Assembly (NCBI RefSeq): GCF_002220365.1 | Contig: NZ_MTHB01000023.1 | Coordinates: 62,001-126,000 of the forward strand | Reading direction: 5' to 3' | DNA length: 64,000 nt | From: Caballeronia sordidicola | GTDB lineage: Bacteria > Pseudomonadota > Gammaproteobacteria > Burkholderiales > Burkholderiaceae | Part shown: positions 17,227 to 26,025 of the stretch, piece by piece | Layout: every line of letters starts with the position of its first letter | Position numbering within the stretch: position 1 is the stretch's first letter | Program-made: the position numbers and the translations under genes | The notes under the pieces: model-generated | What the model was told of the DNA's origin: nothing | The model's database searches: none | What the model saw: only the letters and a program-made list of their open reading frames with translations

Positions 17227-17388
17227 ACAAGAACGAGATGATAGCGTTTTACTGATATCCGCGCAATCGAAACTATCTCGATCGTGGAGTCGGGCCGAAG
17301 TCGCAGCACGTTCGCGGCCTTCACCGGTCCGAATTGAAAACCGTAAGCAAACCTCAAGCCCCAAAAAGGCCCCCAAAAGGAGACATTG

Positions 17389-17847
17389 ATGAACCTCATT
17401 CTCTGGCGCCACGCCGAAGCAGAAGACCAGGCTGCGAGCGATCTCGTGCGACAACTGACGCCGCGCGGCGTAAAACAGGCGCAGGGAGCGGCGAAGTGGC
17501 TGAAGAGCCGGCTAGACGACGACGCGGTGTTTCTCGTCAGTCCAGCCACCCGCACGATCCAGACGATGGAAGCGTTCAGCGACCGGTATCGCGTGGTGGA
17601 GGAACTGGCGCCGGGTGCAAGCGCCCAGGCCGTGCTGGATGCCGCGCAGTGGCCGCGCGGCGTCGCGGAGACTGTTGTTGTAGTCGGACATCAACCGACA
17701 CTCGGGCGCGTCGCGGCTTCGCTGATGACCGGCCACGAAGCCGAATGGACTCTGAAGAAAAGCGGCATCTGGTGGTTCCAGCAACGCTCCCGCGCGGGCG
17801 ACGATCAAGTCGTGCTGCGCGCGGTGACCAATCCTGACTTGCTGTAG
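17389..17847 (+). CDS. sixA: Phosphohistidine phosphatase SixA
   Basis: The protein has 152 residues from ATG 17389 with AAAAGGAG upstream. Histidine phosphatase superfamily: LWRHAEAEDQA near residue 7 supplies the phospho-accepting histidine, VSPATRTIQTMEAF the second arginine, and VVVGHQPTLG the second histidine. SixA removes phosphate from histidine-phosphotransfer domains and, in E. coli, the nitrogen phosphotransfer system. It is adjacent to the phosphate gene district, but no direct link is shown. Confidence 0.9.
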   Translation: MNLILWRHAEAEDQAASDLVRQLTPRGVKQAQGAAKWLKSRLDDDAVFLVSPATRTIQTMEAFSDRYRVVEELAPGASAQAVLDAAQWPRGVAETVVVVGHQPTLGRVAASLMTGHEAEWTLKKSGIWWFQQRSRAGDDQVVLRAVTNPDLL

Positions 17848-17910
17848 CAAGAGACTGTAGTCGTAACCAACACAGCCCCAAAGGCGGCAAAACCGTGGCG
17901 TCGCGGTGAC

Positions 17911-17966
17911 GCTTCATTGAATCGTCATAGTCACGCCATGCGAGCGTCATTCGGAATACTTACATT
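17911..17966 (+). promoter_or_regulatory. Four-half-site Pho box and -10 before olsB
   Basis: Heptamers GCTTCAT (17911), TCGTCAT (17922), ACGCCAT (17933) and GCGTCAT (17944) recur at exactly 11-bp spacing with 4-bp linkers. This is the layout of the PhoB consensus CTGTCAT-N4-CTGTCAT. A -10-like TACATT (17961-17966) follows 10 bases after the last heptamer, the spacing also seen before pstS. Confidence 0.7.
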
Positions 17967-18011
17967 GGCGGCTAACGGTAATACGTCAGCCAAATCCACT
18001 TGGGGTTGCCA

Positions 18012-18845
18012 ATGCAGAAATCGACGACACTCGCTTTATTGAGCACATCGAATGGACTGAGCGGGTCTGGTGGCTCAAACGTTGCCGAACTCCGCCGGCG
18101 ATTGCCGAATGCGGCGGAGACCGTGGCGGGGCAACATCGGCTGCGGGTGTCGTGGGCGCATTCCGAAGCTGAATTGCGCGAAGCACAGCGCCTGCGGTAT
18201 CGCGTGTTCGCCGACGAGATGGGGGCACAACTGAAGGGTCCGGCGGGCCTGGACGTAGACGCATTCGATGCCTTTTGCGACCACTTGCTGGTCCGCGACC
18301 TGAACACATTGAAGGTGGTGGGAACGTACCGTGTATTGCCCCCGCATCAGGCGGCGCGTGCTGGACGTTTGTATGCCGAAAGCGAATTCGATGTCTCCCG
18401 CCTCGCGCATCTACGCCCGAAGCTGGTGGAGCTCGGCCGCTCCTGCGTGCATGCGGATTACCGCAGCGGTGGCGTAATCATGTCGTTGTGGGGTGGCCTG
18501 GCGGCGTACATGAAGCAGAATGGCTACGAGACCATGCTGGGCTGCGCGAGCGTCGCAATGGCCGACGGTGGCCACTACGCCGCCGATCTGTACGAGGGGC
18601 TGGAAAAGGAAGCGCTGACATCGCCGGAATACCGGGCATTTGCGCATACGCCATTGCCGGTGCAGGAACTGCGGACGGGCGCCAAGGTAGCGCCGCCACC
18701 TTTGCTGAAGGGCTATTTGCGCCTGGGTGCGAAAATCTGCGGCGCACCGGCGTGGGACCCCGATTTCAATACGGCGGACTTCCTGACCTTGCTGCGTATA
18801 TCGGAGATAGGGGAGCGCTACGCGCGTCACTTCATGGCCGACTGA
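18012..18845 (+). CDS. olsB: L-ornithine N-alpha-acyltransferase (OlsB), ornithine lipid synthesis
   Basis: The protein has 277 residues from ATG 18012 (GGGG upstream; TTG 18000 possible). GNAT-type fold (Acetyltransf_5): WAHSEAELREAQRLRYRVFADEMG, then FDAFCDHLLVRD, VVGTYRVLPP, and VELGRSCVHADYRSGGVI ahead of the acyl-CoA/ACP loop. OlsB transfers a 3-hydroxyacyl chain from ACP to ornithine at the inner membrane; OlsA (not in this window) adds the second acyl chain. Ornithine lipids replace phospholipids when phosphate is scarce in several proteobacteria. The gene lies between sixA and the ppx/ppk/pho/pst district and has a phased Pho box upstream, so phosphate control is inferred. Confidence 0.85.
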   Translation: MQKSTTLALLSTSNGLSGSGGSNVAELRRRLPNAAETVAGQHRLRVSWAHSEAELREAQRLRYRVFADEMGAQLKGPAGLDVDAFDAFCDHLLVRDLNTLKVVGTYRVLPPHQAARAGRLYAESEFDVSRLAHLRPKLVELGRSCVHADYRSGGVIMSLWGGLAAYMKQNGYETMLGCASVAMADGGHYAADLYEGLEKEALTSPEYRAFAHTPLPVQELRTGAKVAPPPLLKGYLRLGAKICGAPAWDPDFNTADFLTLLRISEIGERYARHFMAD

Positions 18846-19076
18846 CAACGCCAACGCGCAACAAAAAAGCGGAAGAGACAAAGCGCGCCAGCAATAACAA
18901 TCAAACCAACACCGCTGGCGCGACGACTCCGATGCACTGCGATGCCGAATTGACCGTGCGCGAAGGCGTATTCTATTCAAGCGCAAAAACAGGTTCGAAG
19001 TCCGACCTATTTTTGCATCAGGAGACATTCGAGGGAGCAGTGGCCCAAGAGAAGCCATCGCTTCCCGCCGGGATTC

Positions 19077-20594
19077 TCAAATGCCCGTATAGACTACCCG
19101 ATACGGCTTGCCGATCTTCTCCCACTCAGCCGCTTCCTGAACGAGGCTGTAGTCGGTAAGCGGATTGAGCGCGACCCAATCGTTGGGCAAACGGACATCG
19201 AACCCGCCGTTGGCCACCGAGACCTGAATGGCCGGAAACCCGACATCCGCCCGCCGCCGGCAAAGCAGTGCAGCCAACCGCAGACAAAACAGCAAGGTCC
19301 AGTCGACATCCCGGGCCTGCGAAAGCTTGCCCAACTTCCCCACATGCCCAAGCACCAGCCCAGCTAAGCGCGCCTGATCGGTCCGCGAGAACCCGGGCAT
19401 ATCCGCATGACTCGCGATATACGCAGAATGCTTGTGATAAGCGCTATGCGAGATGGACAGGCCGATCTCGTGCAACGCCGCCGCCCATCCCAGGAACATG
19501 CGATTTTCGATCCGCCGTTCGGCATCGACATCAACAGCTTCCAGCTGCTCATAGAAGCTGATCGCCAGTTCGGCAATACGGCCCGATTGCTCGCCATCCA
19601 CCGCATAGCGCCGCTTGAACCCCTCCACGGTCACCGTTCGCATGTCCTGGTGCTGCGTGCGCCCGAGCAGGTCGTAGAGCACGCCGAGCCGCAACGCGCC
19701 ATCGGTGGTATCGACGTATTCAATCCCCAGTTCCTCGAACACGCCCAGCATGATCGACAAGCCGCCCGCGAGCACTGGAATCCGGTCAGCCTTCAACGCA
19801 ACCAACTTCAGCCGGTTCACATTCTCGGCCTTGATCATCGCCCTCTTCAGCCTCTCCAGCCCGCCGCGTGAAATGCCGTGGGTGATGCCTGGATCGTTGA
19901 AACCATTCGCTTCGATCAGCTCGGCCAGCGCCCGCGCCGTACCTGATGATCCAATTGCCTGATCCCAGCCCGTCTGCTTGTATTCGCTCGAGATAATCTC
20001 GATTTCGCGCTTGGCGGCGAGTTCGGCTTGCCGCATTGAATATTCATCGACATTACCGGCTGCGAAAAACTGCCGGCTATGACTCACGCAGCCTATATAC
20101 AGGCTCTCCATATGAATGGGCGTATAGTGCGAGCCGATAATAAATTCCGTCGATCCACCGCCTATATCCACTACAAGCCGCTTGCCTGCGCTCGCCGGCA
20201 CCGAATGCGCGGCGCCTGCATAAATAAGGCGCGCCTCTTCCCGACCGGCAATCACTTCAATCGGAAATCCGAGCGCGTTCTGAGCTTCGGCCAGGAATTC
20301 GTCGGCGTTTTTAGCCACACGCAACGTATTCGTCGCGACCGCGCGCACATGGTCGGGATGGAAGTCCCGCAGCCGTTCGCCGAAGCGCTTCAGCGCGTCC
20401 CAGGCGCGCAGTTGCGAGGCCCGGTCGAGGAATTTGTCCCGCGACAGGCCGGCCGCAAGCCGCACGGGTTCACGTAGCGCGTCGACCTGGTAGATCGGAC
20501 TGCCGGAGGGCGTCTCCTCGACGCGTCCGACGATCAGCCTGAAGCTGTTCGATCCGAGATCTACGGCTGCCAAAAGATGAGGGGGGTTGACCAT
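19077..20594 (-). CDS. ppx: Exopolyphosphatase
   Basis: The protein has 505 residues from ATG 20592-20594, giving NPPHLLAAVDLGSNSFRLIV as the normal first beta strand. The open frame to 20819 lacks family likeness. ASKHA phosphatase: AVDLGSNSFRL (phosphate loop 1), AVATNTLRVAKN, VVDIGGGSTEFI (loop 2), then an HD-like C-terminal domain with LGWAAALHEIGLSISHS. Ppx hydrolyses terminal phosphates from long polyphosphate; the sister GppA acts on pppGpp, and the two cannot be fully separated by eye. It is divergent from ppk, a natural antagonist pair sharing a 343-bp promoter region. Confidence 0.92.
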   Translation of the reverse strand: MVNPPHLLAAVDLGSNSFRLIVGRVEETPSGSPIYQVDALREPVRLAAGLSRDKFLDRASQLRAWDALKRFGERLRDFHPDHVRAVATNTLRVAKNADEFLAEAQNALGFPIEVIAGREEARLIYAGAAHSVPASAGKRLVVDIGGGSTEFIIGSHYTPIHMESLYIGCVSHSRQFFAAGNVDEYSMRQAELAAKREIEIISSEYKQTGWDQAIGSSGTARALAELIEANGFNDPGITHGISRGGLERLKRAMIKAENVNRLKLVALKADRIPVLAGGLSIMLGVFEELGIEYVDTTDGALRLGVLYDLLGRTQHQDMRTVTVEGFKRRYAVDGEQSGRIAELAISFYEQLEAVDVDAERRIENRMFLGWAAALHEIGLSISHSAYHKHSAYIASHADMPGFSRTDQARLAGLVLGHVGKLGKLSQARDVDWTLLFCLRLAALLCRRRADVGFPAIQVSVANGGFDVRLPNDWVALNPLTDYSLVQEAAEWEKIGKPYRVVYTGI

Positions 20595-20937
20595 CGATTT
20601 TCCAGGTTCCGTAGGGTTGTGCCCGCGAGCGCCTTGCAGCTCCAAGCGGTCCGGGCCGCATTTGAACACGCCGAGCCGCAGCAGCGCGCCAATTTTAAGT
20701 CCAAGCGGAGGACTGTGCTGGTCTGGTAAATAATCCAATGCAGCAAACTGCCCCAATGAATCGATTTCGTCTGGTCGAGGAAACAGGACGCAACGCAGGG
20801 CAAACTTTGCCAGAATCAACCTTACCCGAGACCTGCGTTAGATTTATGACACCACGTTTTCACAAAAACGTCATCATACTGTGATGCATTCCGAGCGATC
20901 CTTGCACATTCTGTTATTTTGACTGCCAATACTATCG
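20595..20937. other. ppx-ppk divergent promoter region
   Basis: Carries the leaders of both genes and the Pho-box candidate at 20857-20885. No gene seen. Confidence 0.6.
20857..20885 (+). promoter_or_regulatory. Pho box candidate before ppk
   Basis: TTTTCAC-AAAA-ACGTCAT-CATA-CTGTGAT: three heptamers with 11-bp spacing and 5, 5 and 6 of 7 matches to CTGTCAY. It lies 53 bases upstream of the ppk start. No good -10 lies 10 bases downstream, so the core promoter is unclear. Confidence 0.6.
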
Positions 20938-23001
20938 ATGTCCTTACGCTATCCCCTTCTTAATCGCGAACTGGGCATTCTGGGTTTTAACGAACGAGTA
21001 TTGTCGCAGGCCGCCGATACCGCCGTCCCGCTGCTCGAACGGCTCCGCTTTATCTGCATTACCAGCAGCAACCTCGACGAATTTTTTGAAGTCCGCATGG
21101 CCGGCATGCAGGAACAGATGCGCGACAACCCGGGCTCGCTCTCGCCCGACGGCATGTCGCTGCAGCATGTGTACGACCTCGTGGTCGAGCGCGCGCATCG
21201 CCTGGTCCATCAGCAATACGTCATGCTCCAGGACACCGTGTTTCCCGCGCTGGAAAGTGAAGGGATCTACTTTCACGGCGTGGAATCCTGGAGCGAAGCG
21301 CAGACCGATTGGGCGCGCGATTATTTTCAGAACGAGTTGCTGCCGGTACTGACGCCGATCGGACTGGACCCCGCGCATCCGTTTCCGCGCGTGCTGAACA
21401 AGAGCCTGAACTTCGTGGTCGAGCTGGAGGGCCGCGACGCGTTCGGCCGCCAGGCAATGATGGGCATCGTGCAGGCGCCGCGCGCGCTGCCGCGGCTCGT
21501 GCGCATGCCCGAAGCGCTGTCGGGGTATCCGCACGGGTTCGTGCTGCTGAGCTCCTTGCTGCAGCGTTTTGTCGACGCGCTGTTCCCGCATCTGGTCGTG
21601 CGCAGTTGCAACCAGTTCCGCATCACGCGCAACAGCGAATTGTTCGTCGATGAAGACGAAATCACCAACCTGCGCGTCGCGCTGCAGGGCGAACTGCCCG
21701 CGCGCCATTTGGGCAATGCGGTACGTCTGGAAGTGTCGGCGGAAACGCCGCCGCACATGATCCGGCGCCTGCTTGACGAAAGCGAGCTGAACGACCGCGA
21801 TTGTTATCGCGTGGACGGGCCGGTGAATCTTGTGCGTCTGATGCAGTTGCCCGAGATGGTCGATCGACCGGACCTGAAGTTCGTGCCGCATATTCCGGCT
21901 GTGCCGAAAGCTATCGCGGCAACATCGAATCTCTTCGACGCCATCGATCAGGGCGACATCCTCCTGCATCATCCGTACGAGAGTTTTCAGCCTGTGCTCG
22001 AGCTGCTGCTGCAGGCGGCCAAGGACCCGCAGGTGGTGGCGATCAAGCAGACCATCTACCGGACTGGCACCGACTCGCCGCTGATGGACGCGCTGATGCA
22101 AGCCGCGCGCAACGGCAAGGAAGTGACTGTGGTAGTGGAACTGCTCGCACGCTTCGACGAAGAAACGAACATGAACTGGGCGTCGCAGCTCGAAGCCGTG
22201 GGCGCGCACGTGGTGTACGGCGTGGTCGGCCACAAATGCCACGCGAAAATGATGCTGATCGTGCGGCGCGTTTCCAAGAACGGCAAGATGATGCTCAGGC
22301 GTTATGTGCATCTGGGTACGGGCAACTATCATCCGCGCACCGCGCGTCTTTATACCGATTTCGGCGTGATGACCTCGGATCAGGAAGTCTGCGAAGACGT
22401 GCATCACGTGTTTCAGCAACTCACCGGCATCGGCGGCGAGCTGCGCCTGCATCAGCTCTGGCAAGCGCCTTTTACGCTGCATCCGAATCTGATGGAAGCC
22501 ATTCGTGCTGAAGCCGACAACGCGCGGGCGGGCAAGAAAGCGCGGATTGTCGCCAAGATGAATGCGCTGCTCGAACCGACCGTGATCATCGCGTTGTATG
22601 AAGCATCACAGGCAGGCGTGAAAATCGACCTGATCGTGCGTGGCGTCTGCGCGTTGAAACCCGGCGTGGAAGACCTGTCCGAGAACATTACGGTGCGCTC
22701 CATCGTCGGACGTTTTCTCGAGCATCACCGCATCTTTTATTTTTACGCGGGCGGAGAAGAGAAGGTGTATTTGTCGAGTGCGGACTGGATGGATCGCAAC
22801 TTCTTCCGGCGCGTGGAAGTGGCATTTCCGGTGAACGACCGGCGCCTGAAACGGCGCGTGATTGCCGAAGGACTCTCAGTGTTTCTCGGCGATAACCAGT
22901 CGGCGTGGCTCATGCAAAGCGACGGGCATTATCAGCGGCGGCGTCCGGGCAAGTCGATGCGCAATGCGCAATTGGGCCTGCTCGCGAAGTTCTGCCCTTG
23001 A
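20938..23001 (+). CDS. ppk: Polyphosphate kinase 1
   Basis: The protein has 687 residues (family about 690). It makes polyphosphate from ATP at the membrane via an autophosphorylated histidine. Domain order: N domain (LLNRELGILGFNERVL), H domain, then the two PLD-like catalytic domains with VVAIKQTIYRTG, GHKCHAKMM and RRYVHLGTGNYHP (phospho-His region). YFYAGGEEKVYLSSADWMDRN holds the second catalytic segment. All are intact. It is convergent with phoR and divergent from ppx. The ATG at 20938 has no strong ribosome site. Confidence 0.96.
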   Translation: MSLRYPLLNRELGILGFNERVLSQAADTAVPLLERLRFICITSSNLDEFFEVRMAGMQEQMRDNPGSLSPDGMSLQHVYDLVVERAHRLVHQQYVMLQDTVFPALESEGIYFHGVESWSEAQTDWARDYFQNELLPVLTPIGLDPAHPFPRVLNKSLNFVVELEGRDAFGRQAMMGIVQAPRALPRLVRMPEALSGYPHGFVLLSSLLQRFVDALFPHLVVRSCNQFRITRNSELFVDEDEITNLRVALQGELPARHLGNAVRLEVSAETPPHMIRRLLDESELNDRDCYRVDGPVNLVRLMQLPEMVDRPDLKFVPHIPAVPKAIAATSNLFDAIDQGDILLHHPYESFQPVLELLLQAAKDPQVVAIKQTIYRTGTDSPLMDALMQAARNGKEVTVVVELLARFDEETNMNWASQLEAVGAHVVYGVVGHKCHAKMMLIVRRVSKNGKMMLRRYVHLGTGNYHPRTARLYTDFGVMTSDQEVCEDVHHVFQQLTGIGGELRLHQLWQAPFTLHPNLMEAIRAEADNARAGKKARIVAKMNALLEPTVIIALYEASQAGVKIDLIVRGVCALKPGVEDLSENITVRSIVGRFLEHHRIFYFYAGGEEKVYLSSADWMDRNFFRRVEVAFPVNDRRLKRRVIAEGLSVFLGDNQSAWLMQSDGHYQRRRPGKSMRNAQLGLLAKFCP

Positions 23002-23040
23002 TGGTCTGAAGGACTGGTCTGACTGACTGGTCTGAATGAA
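23002..23040. repeat. 13-bp tandem repeat, three copies, abutting the ppk stop
   Basis: TGGTCTGAAGGAC, TGGTCTGACTGAC and TGGTCTGAATGAA (23002, 23015, 23028), starting at the base after the ppk stop codon. Confidence 0.88.
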
Positions 23041-23076
23041 GGCTTGAACGTGCGCTGCCGCAAGGCACGTCAAGCC
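23041..23076 (-). terminator. Hairpin between ppk and phoR
   Basis: GGCTTGA(A)CGTGC (23041-23053) pairs with GCACGTCAAGCC (23065-23076), one bulge. Placed to end phoR (and perhaps ppk), but the T tract is poor. Confidence 0.5.
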
Positions 23077-23087
23077 GCGTCATTCCC

Positions 23088-24401
23088 TCAAGCGGCAATC
23101 GATTTCCTCAAGGCCGTGCGGGCGGCCGCAAACTTCACCGAGAAGGTGCTTCCCCGCCCTTCCTCACTCCTGACTTCCAGGTCGGCCAGATGGCGTTGCA
23201 ATACGTGCTTCACGATCGCAAGCCCAAGGCCCGTGCCGCCGGTATCGCGTGAACGGCTTCTATCCACACGATAAAACCGCTCAGTCAAGCGCGGAATATG
23301 TTCGGCCGGAATACCGAGTCCGCTATCTCGCACGGAAAACACTGCGCGATCCCGAACGCGCTGCCACGAAACATCAATCGTTCCACCATCCGGCGTATAG
23401 CGAATCGCATTCGTCACCAGATTCGCGAGCGCACTGACAATCTCCGTTTCCGAACCGGACACTGTCAACGCTTCATCCACATCGAATGTAATTCGATGCC
23501 GGCCGTTCGACAGATTATCCGCGTCTTCTTCAAGATGGCGCAGTACCGCGCGCATATCGAGAACGTCGTCGCTGGGTGGTTTGACATCACCCTCCAGATT
23601 CGCGAGCACGAGCAGATCGCGCACGATGTTCTGCATCCGCGACGACTGCTGCTCCATCATCTCCAGATATCGCGCCCGGTCGGATTCATTCAACGGCAAT
23701 TCGCGCATGGTTTCAAGAAAGCCGGACAGCACGGTCAACGGCGTCTTCAACTCGTGCGAAACGTTCGCGACAAAATCGCGGCGCATGGAATCCGTTCTTT
23801 CCAGTTCCGTTATGTCCTGGGTCAGAATCAGCTTCCGGTTTTCTCCGTAGGGGAATATTTGCACCGACAATACATGCTGCCGGTTCAGTCCCATCCCCCG
23901 CATCACCAGCACCGACTCGTAATGCTGCGAAGCGAGATAACGAACGAAGTCCGGTTGACGCACGAGATGCGTGATGTGCTGGCGCAGATCGCGTTTGGCG
24001 TCGAGACCGAAATGGGTTTCGGCAATAGCGTTGCACCACTCTATCTGGTCGGTGTCGTCGAGCATGGCGACGCCATTCGGCGACGCCTGAATGCCCTGGA
24101 TAAACCGTGAATGCTGCTGCTCGACCTGGCGCACCTGCGCGTGCCAGCGCTTCGCAAGCTTATGCAGCCGATAGTAAATCTCACCCCACACGCCAGGCGC
24201 GCTCGGCACTTCGCCGTACACGGGGGCGTCGAGCAAACGCCACAGGCGCTGCGTATGAAAGGTAGTGAAGAGGGTTTGCAGAACCAGCATGATGAGCGCG
24301 AAACAGAGCGCGGCGCGCACTCCGAACAGCGCGCCGACAATCCCGCTCAATACCGCGAGCAACGCGAGGGACACGAGAGAACGCGTCCAGATGATATTCA
24401 T
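23088..24401 (-). CDS. phoR: Phosphate-regulon sensor histidine kinase PhoR
   Basis: The protein has 437 residues. N-terminal helices (LVSLALLAVLSGIVG, FALIMLVLQTLF) without a large periplasmic part are followed by a linker, a PAS domain (GIQASPNGVAMLDDTDQIEWCN), and the HisKA domain with VANVSHELKTPLTVLSGF (phospho-His). The HATPase domain has NAIRYTPDGG, DSGLGIP and GTGLGLAIV. PhoR phosphorylates PhoB when Pi is low and is held inactive by PhoU/PstB when Pi is plentiful. It is the last gene of the pstSCAB-phoUBR series, 75 bases after phoB. Confidence 0.96.
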   Translation of the reverse strand: MNIIWTRSLVSLALLAVLSGIVGALFGVRAALCFALIMLVLQTLFTTFHTQRLWRLLDAPVYGEVPSAPGVWGEIYYRLHKLAKRWHAQVRQVEQQHSRFIQGIQASPNGVAMLDDTDQIEWCNAIAETHFGLDAKRDLRQHITHLVRQPDFVRYLASQHYESVLVMRGMGLNRQHVLSVQIFPYGENRKLILTQDITELERTDSMRRDFVANVSHELKTPLTVLSGFLETMRELPLNESDRARYLEMMEQQSSRMQNIVRDLLVLANLEGDVKPPSDDVLDMRAVLRHLEEDADNLSNGRHRITFDVDEALTVSGSETEIVSALANLVTNAIRYTPDGGTIDVSWQRVRDRAVFSVRDSGLGIPAEHIPRLTERFYRVDRSRSRDTGGTGLGLAIVKHVLQRHLADLEVRSEEGRGSTFSVKFAAARTALRKSIAA

Positions 24402-24476
24402 GAATTAGCGGATCGAGATTATTGCCACGCGACCACGATTGGCCGCGGGCTTCAGTCACTCTTCTCATTTACTCCA

Positions 24477-25193
24477 TCAAGCGCTCTTGGCCAGCCGGTA
24501 ACCACTGCCGCGAACCGTTTCAATCATAGCATCGCATCCAGCCGGCTTTAAGGCTGCGCGCAGACGCTTGATATGCACGTCCACCGTTCGCTCTTCCACG
24601 AATACGTGATCGCCCCACACCTGATCCAGCAATTGCGTGCGGCTATGCACGCGCTCAGGATGCGTCATGAAGAAGTGCAGCAAGCGGAACTCGGTCGGTC
24701 CGAGATCGAGCTTGATATCGTCGCTTCCCTGACCGTTCGAATGCGCTGCCACCCTATGGGTAGCCGGGTCAAGACGCAAGCCGTTGATTGCAACCACGTC
24801 TTCCGTCAATTGCGGCGCGCGCCGGCGCAATACCGCCTTGATCCGCGCCATCAATTCTTTCGGCGAAAATGGCTTCGTCACATAATCGTCCGCGCCAATT
24901 TCAAGTCCGAGCACCTTGTCCTGCTCGTCGCCGCGGGCAGTGAGCATGATGATCGGAATATGTTTCGTGCGTTCGTTGCCCCGTAATTCCCGAGCAAAGG
25001 CAATGCCGGATTTACCCGGCAGCATCCAGTCGAGCAGTACCAGGTCGGGCAAGACGTCGCTGATCAGGTTTTGCGCCTGTTCCGCGTTATAAGCACGAAT
25101 GGGGCAATGGCCCGCGTGTTGCAGATTCACCGAAATCAATTCGGAAATCGCGGGTTCGTCTTCTATAACGAGAATGCTGCTGGGCATCGGCAC
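24477..25193 (-). CDS. phoB: Phosphate response regulator PhoB
   Basis: The protein has 238 residues with GAGGTG before the ATG. The receiver domain has the acidic pair in VIEDEPA, the phospho-Asp in LPDLVLLDWMLPGKSG (about residue 55) and the switch lysine in VTKPFSP. A winged-helix OmpR-type DNA-binding domain follows, with LLHFFMTHPERVHSR, VWGDHVFVEERTVDVHIKRL and RGSGYRLAK. It binds Pho boxes such as those noted before pstS and olsB. Confidence 0.97.
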   Translation of the reverse strand: MPMPSSILVIEDEPAISELISVNLQHAGHCPIRAYNAEQAQNLISDVLPDLVLLDWMLPGKSGIAFARELRGNERTKHIPIIMLTARGDEQDKVLGLEIGADDYVTKPFSPKELMARIKAVLRRRAPQLTEDVVAINGLRLDPATHRVAAHSNGQGSDDIKLDLGPTEFRLLHFFMTHPERVHSRTQLLDQVWGDHVFVEERTVDVHIKRLRAALKPAGCDAMIETVRGSGYRLAKSA

Positions 25194-25247
25194 CTCTGTA
25201 ACCTTCTTCGCGTAAGTTAAACAACCAACATCCGGATCACAACAGAA

Positions 25248-25952
25248 TCAGCTCAGTGCTTCGCGTTCAAGTTGATCGCGCGACACATGGCGGACATCCG
25301 TTCCCTTCACAATGTAAATAATGAATTCCGCAATGTTCTTCGCATGATCGCCAATCCGTTCGACCGCTTTAGCGATAAACAGATAGTCGAGGCCCGCCGA
25401 AATCATGCGCGGATCTTCCATCATGTACGTGACCAGCTTGCGCACGAAGGCGCGGAATTCTTCGTCAATGGCTTTATCGTCACGAACGATCTGAGCGGCG
25501 GCGACCGTATCCAGGCGCGCGAATGCATCTAGCGCACGGCGCAGGATGGAGACCGCCATTTCGCCGGACAACTTGATTTCCGCGATATTGACGTTACGCC
25601 CCATGCCATCTTCATTGATACGCCTTACGCGCTTGGCGATCTTTTCGGCTTCGTCGCCGGCGCGCTCGAGATTCGTAATCGTTTTCGAAATCGCCATCAA
25701 CAAACGCAGGTCACGCGCGGCCGGCTGACGGCGCGCAATGATGTTGCTGCATTCCTCGTCGATCTCCACTTCCATGGTGTTCAGGCGCTGTTCGGCGAGC
25801 ACTACCGCTTCAACAATTTCCATGTCGAACGTATTGAGCGCCTGCATGGCGTTGATGATCTGGGATTCGACCAGACCGCCCATTTCCAGCACCTTGGATG
25901 ACACCGCATTCAGATCGGCGTCGAACTGGCTCGACAAATGTTTATCGGACAT
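25248..25952 (-). CDS. phoU: Phosphate signalling protein PhoU
   Basis: All-helical cytosolic protein of 234 residues with the two repeated PhoU domains. MGGLVESQIINAMQAL and LLMAISKTITNLERAGDEAEKIA are in the first repeat, YLFIAKAVERIGDHAKNIAEFI in the second. The E/D-R-x-x-D metal motifs (LERAGDEA, VERIGDHA) are intact. PhoU couples the PstSCAB transport state to PhoR inhibition. It sits between pstB and phoB, as in most proteobacteria. Confidence 0.96.
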   Translation of the reverse strand: MSDKHLSSQFDADLNAVSSKVLEMGGLVESQIINAMQALNTFDMEIVEAVVLAEQRLNTMEVEIDEECSNIIARRQPAARDLRLLMAISKTITNLERAGDEAEKIAKRVRRINEDGMGRNVNIAEIKLSGEMAVSILRRALDAFARLDTVAAAQIVRDDKAIDEEFRAFVRKLVTYMMEDPRMISAGLDYLFIAKAVERIGDHAKNIAEFIIYIVKGTDVRHVSRDQLEREALS

Positions 25953-26025
25953 ATGTGCTCCTGAAGTCCTTTTTTTAGCCCGTTATGAATCGGCGACAAC
26001 GTGGCGACAAACCCAGCCGCGCGAT

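Noticed and set aside
20944-22482. 512-codon minus-strand frame opposite ppk
   Set aside because: Mirror frame of ppk; His/Gln/Arg-rich low-information sequence and no ribosome site.
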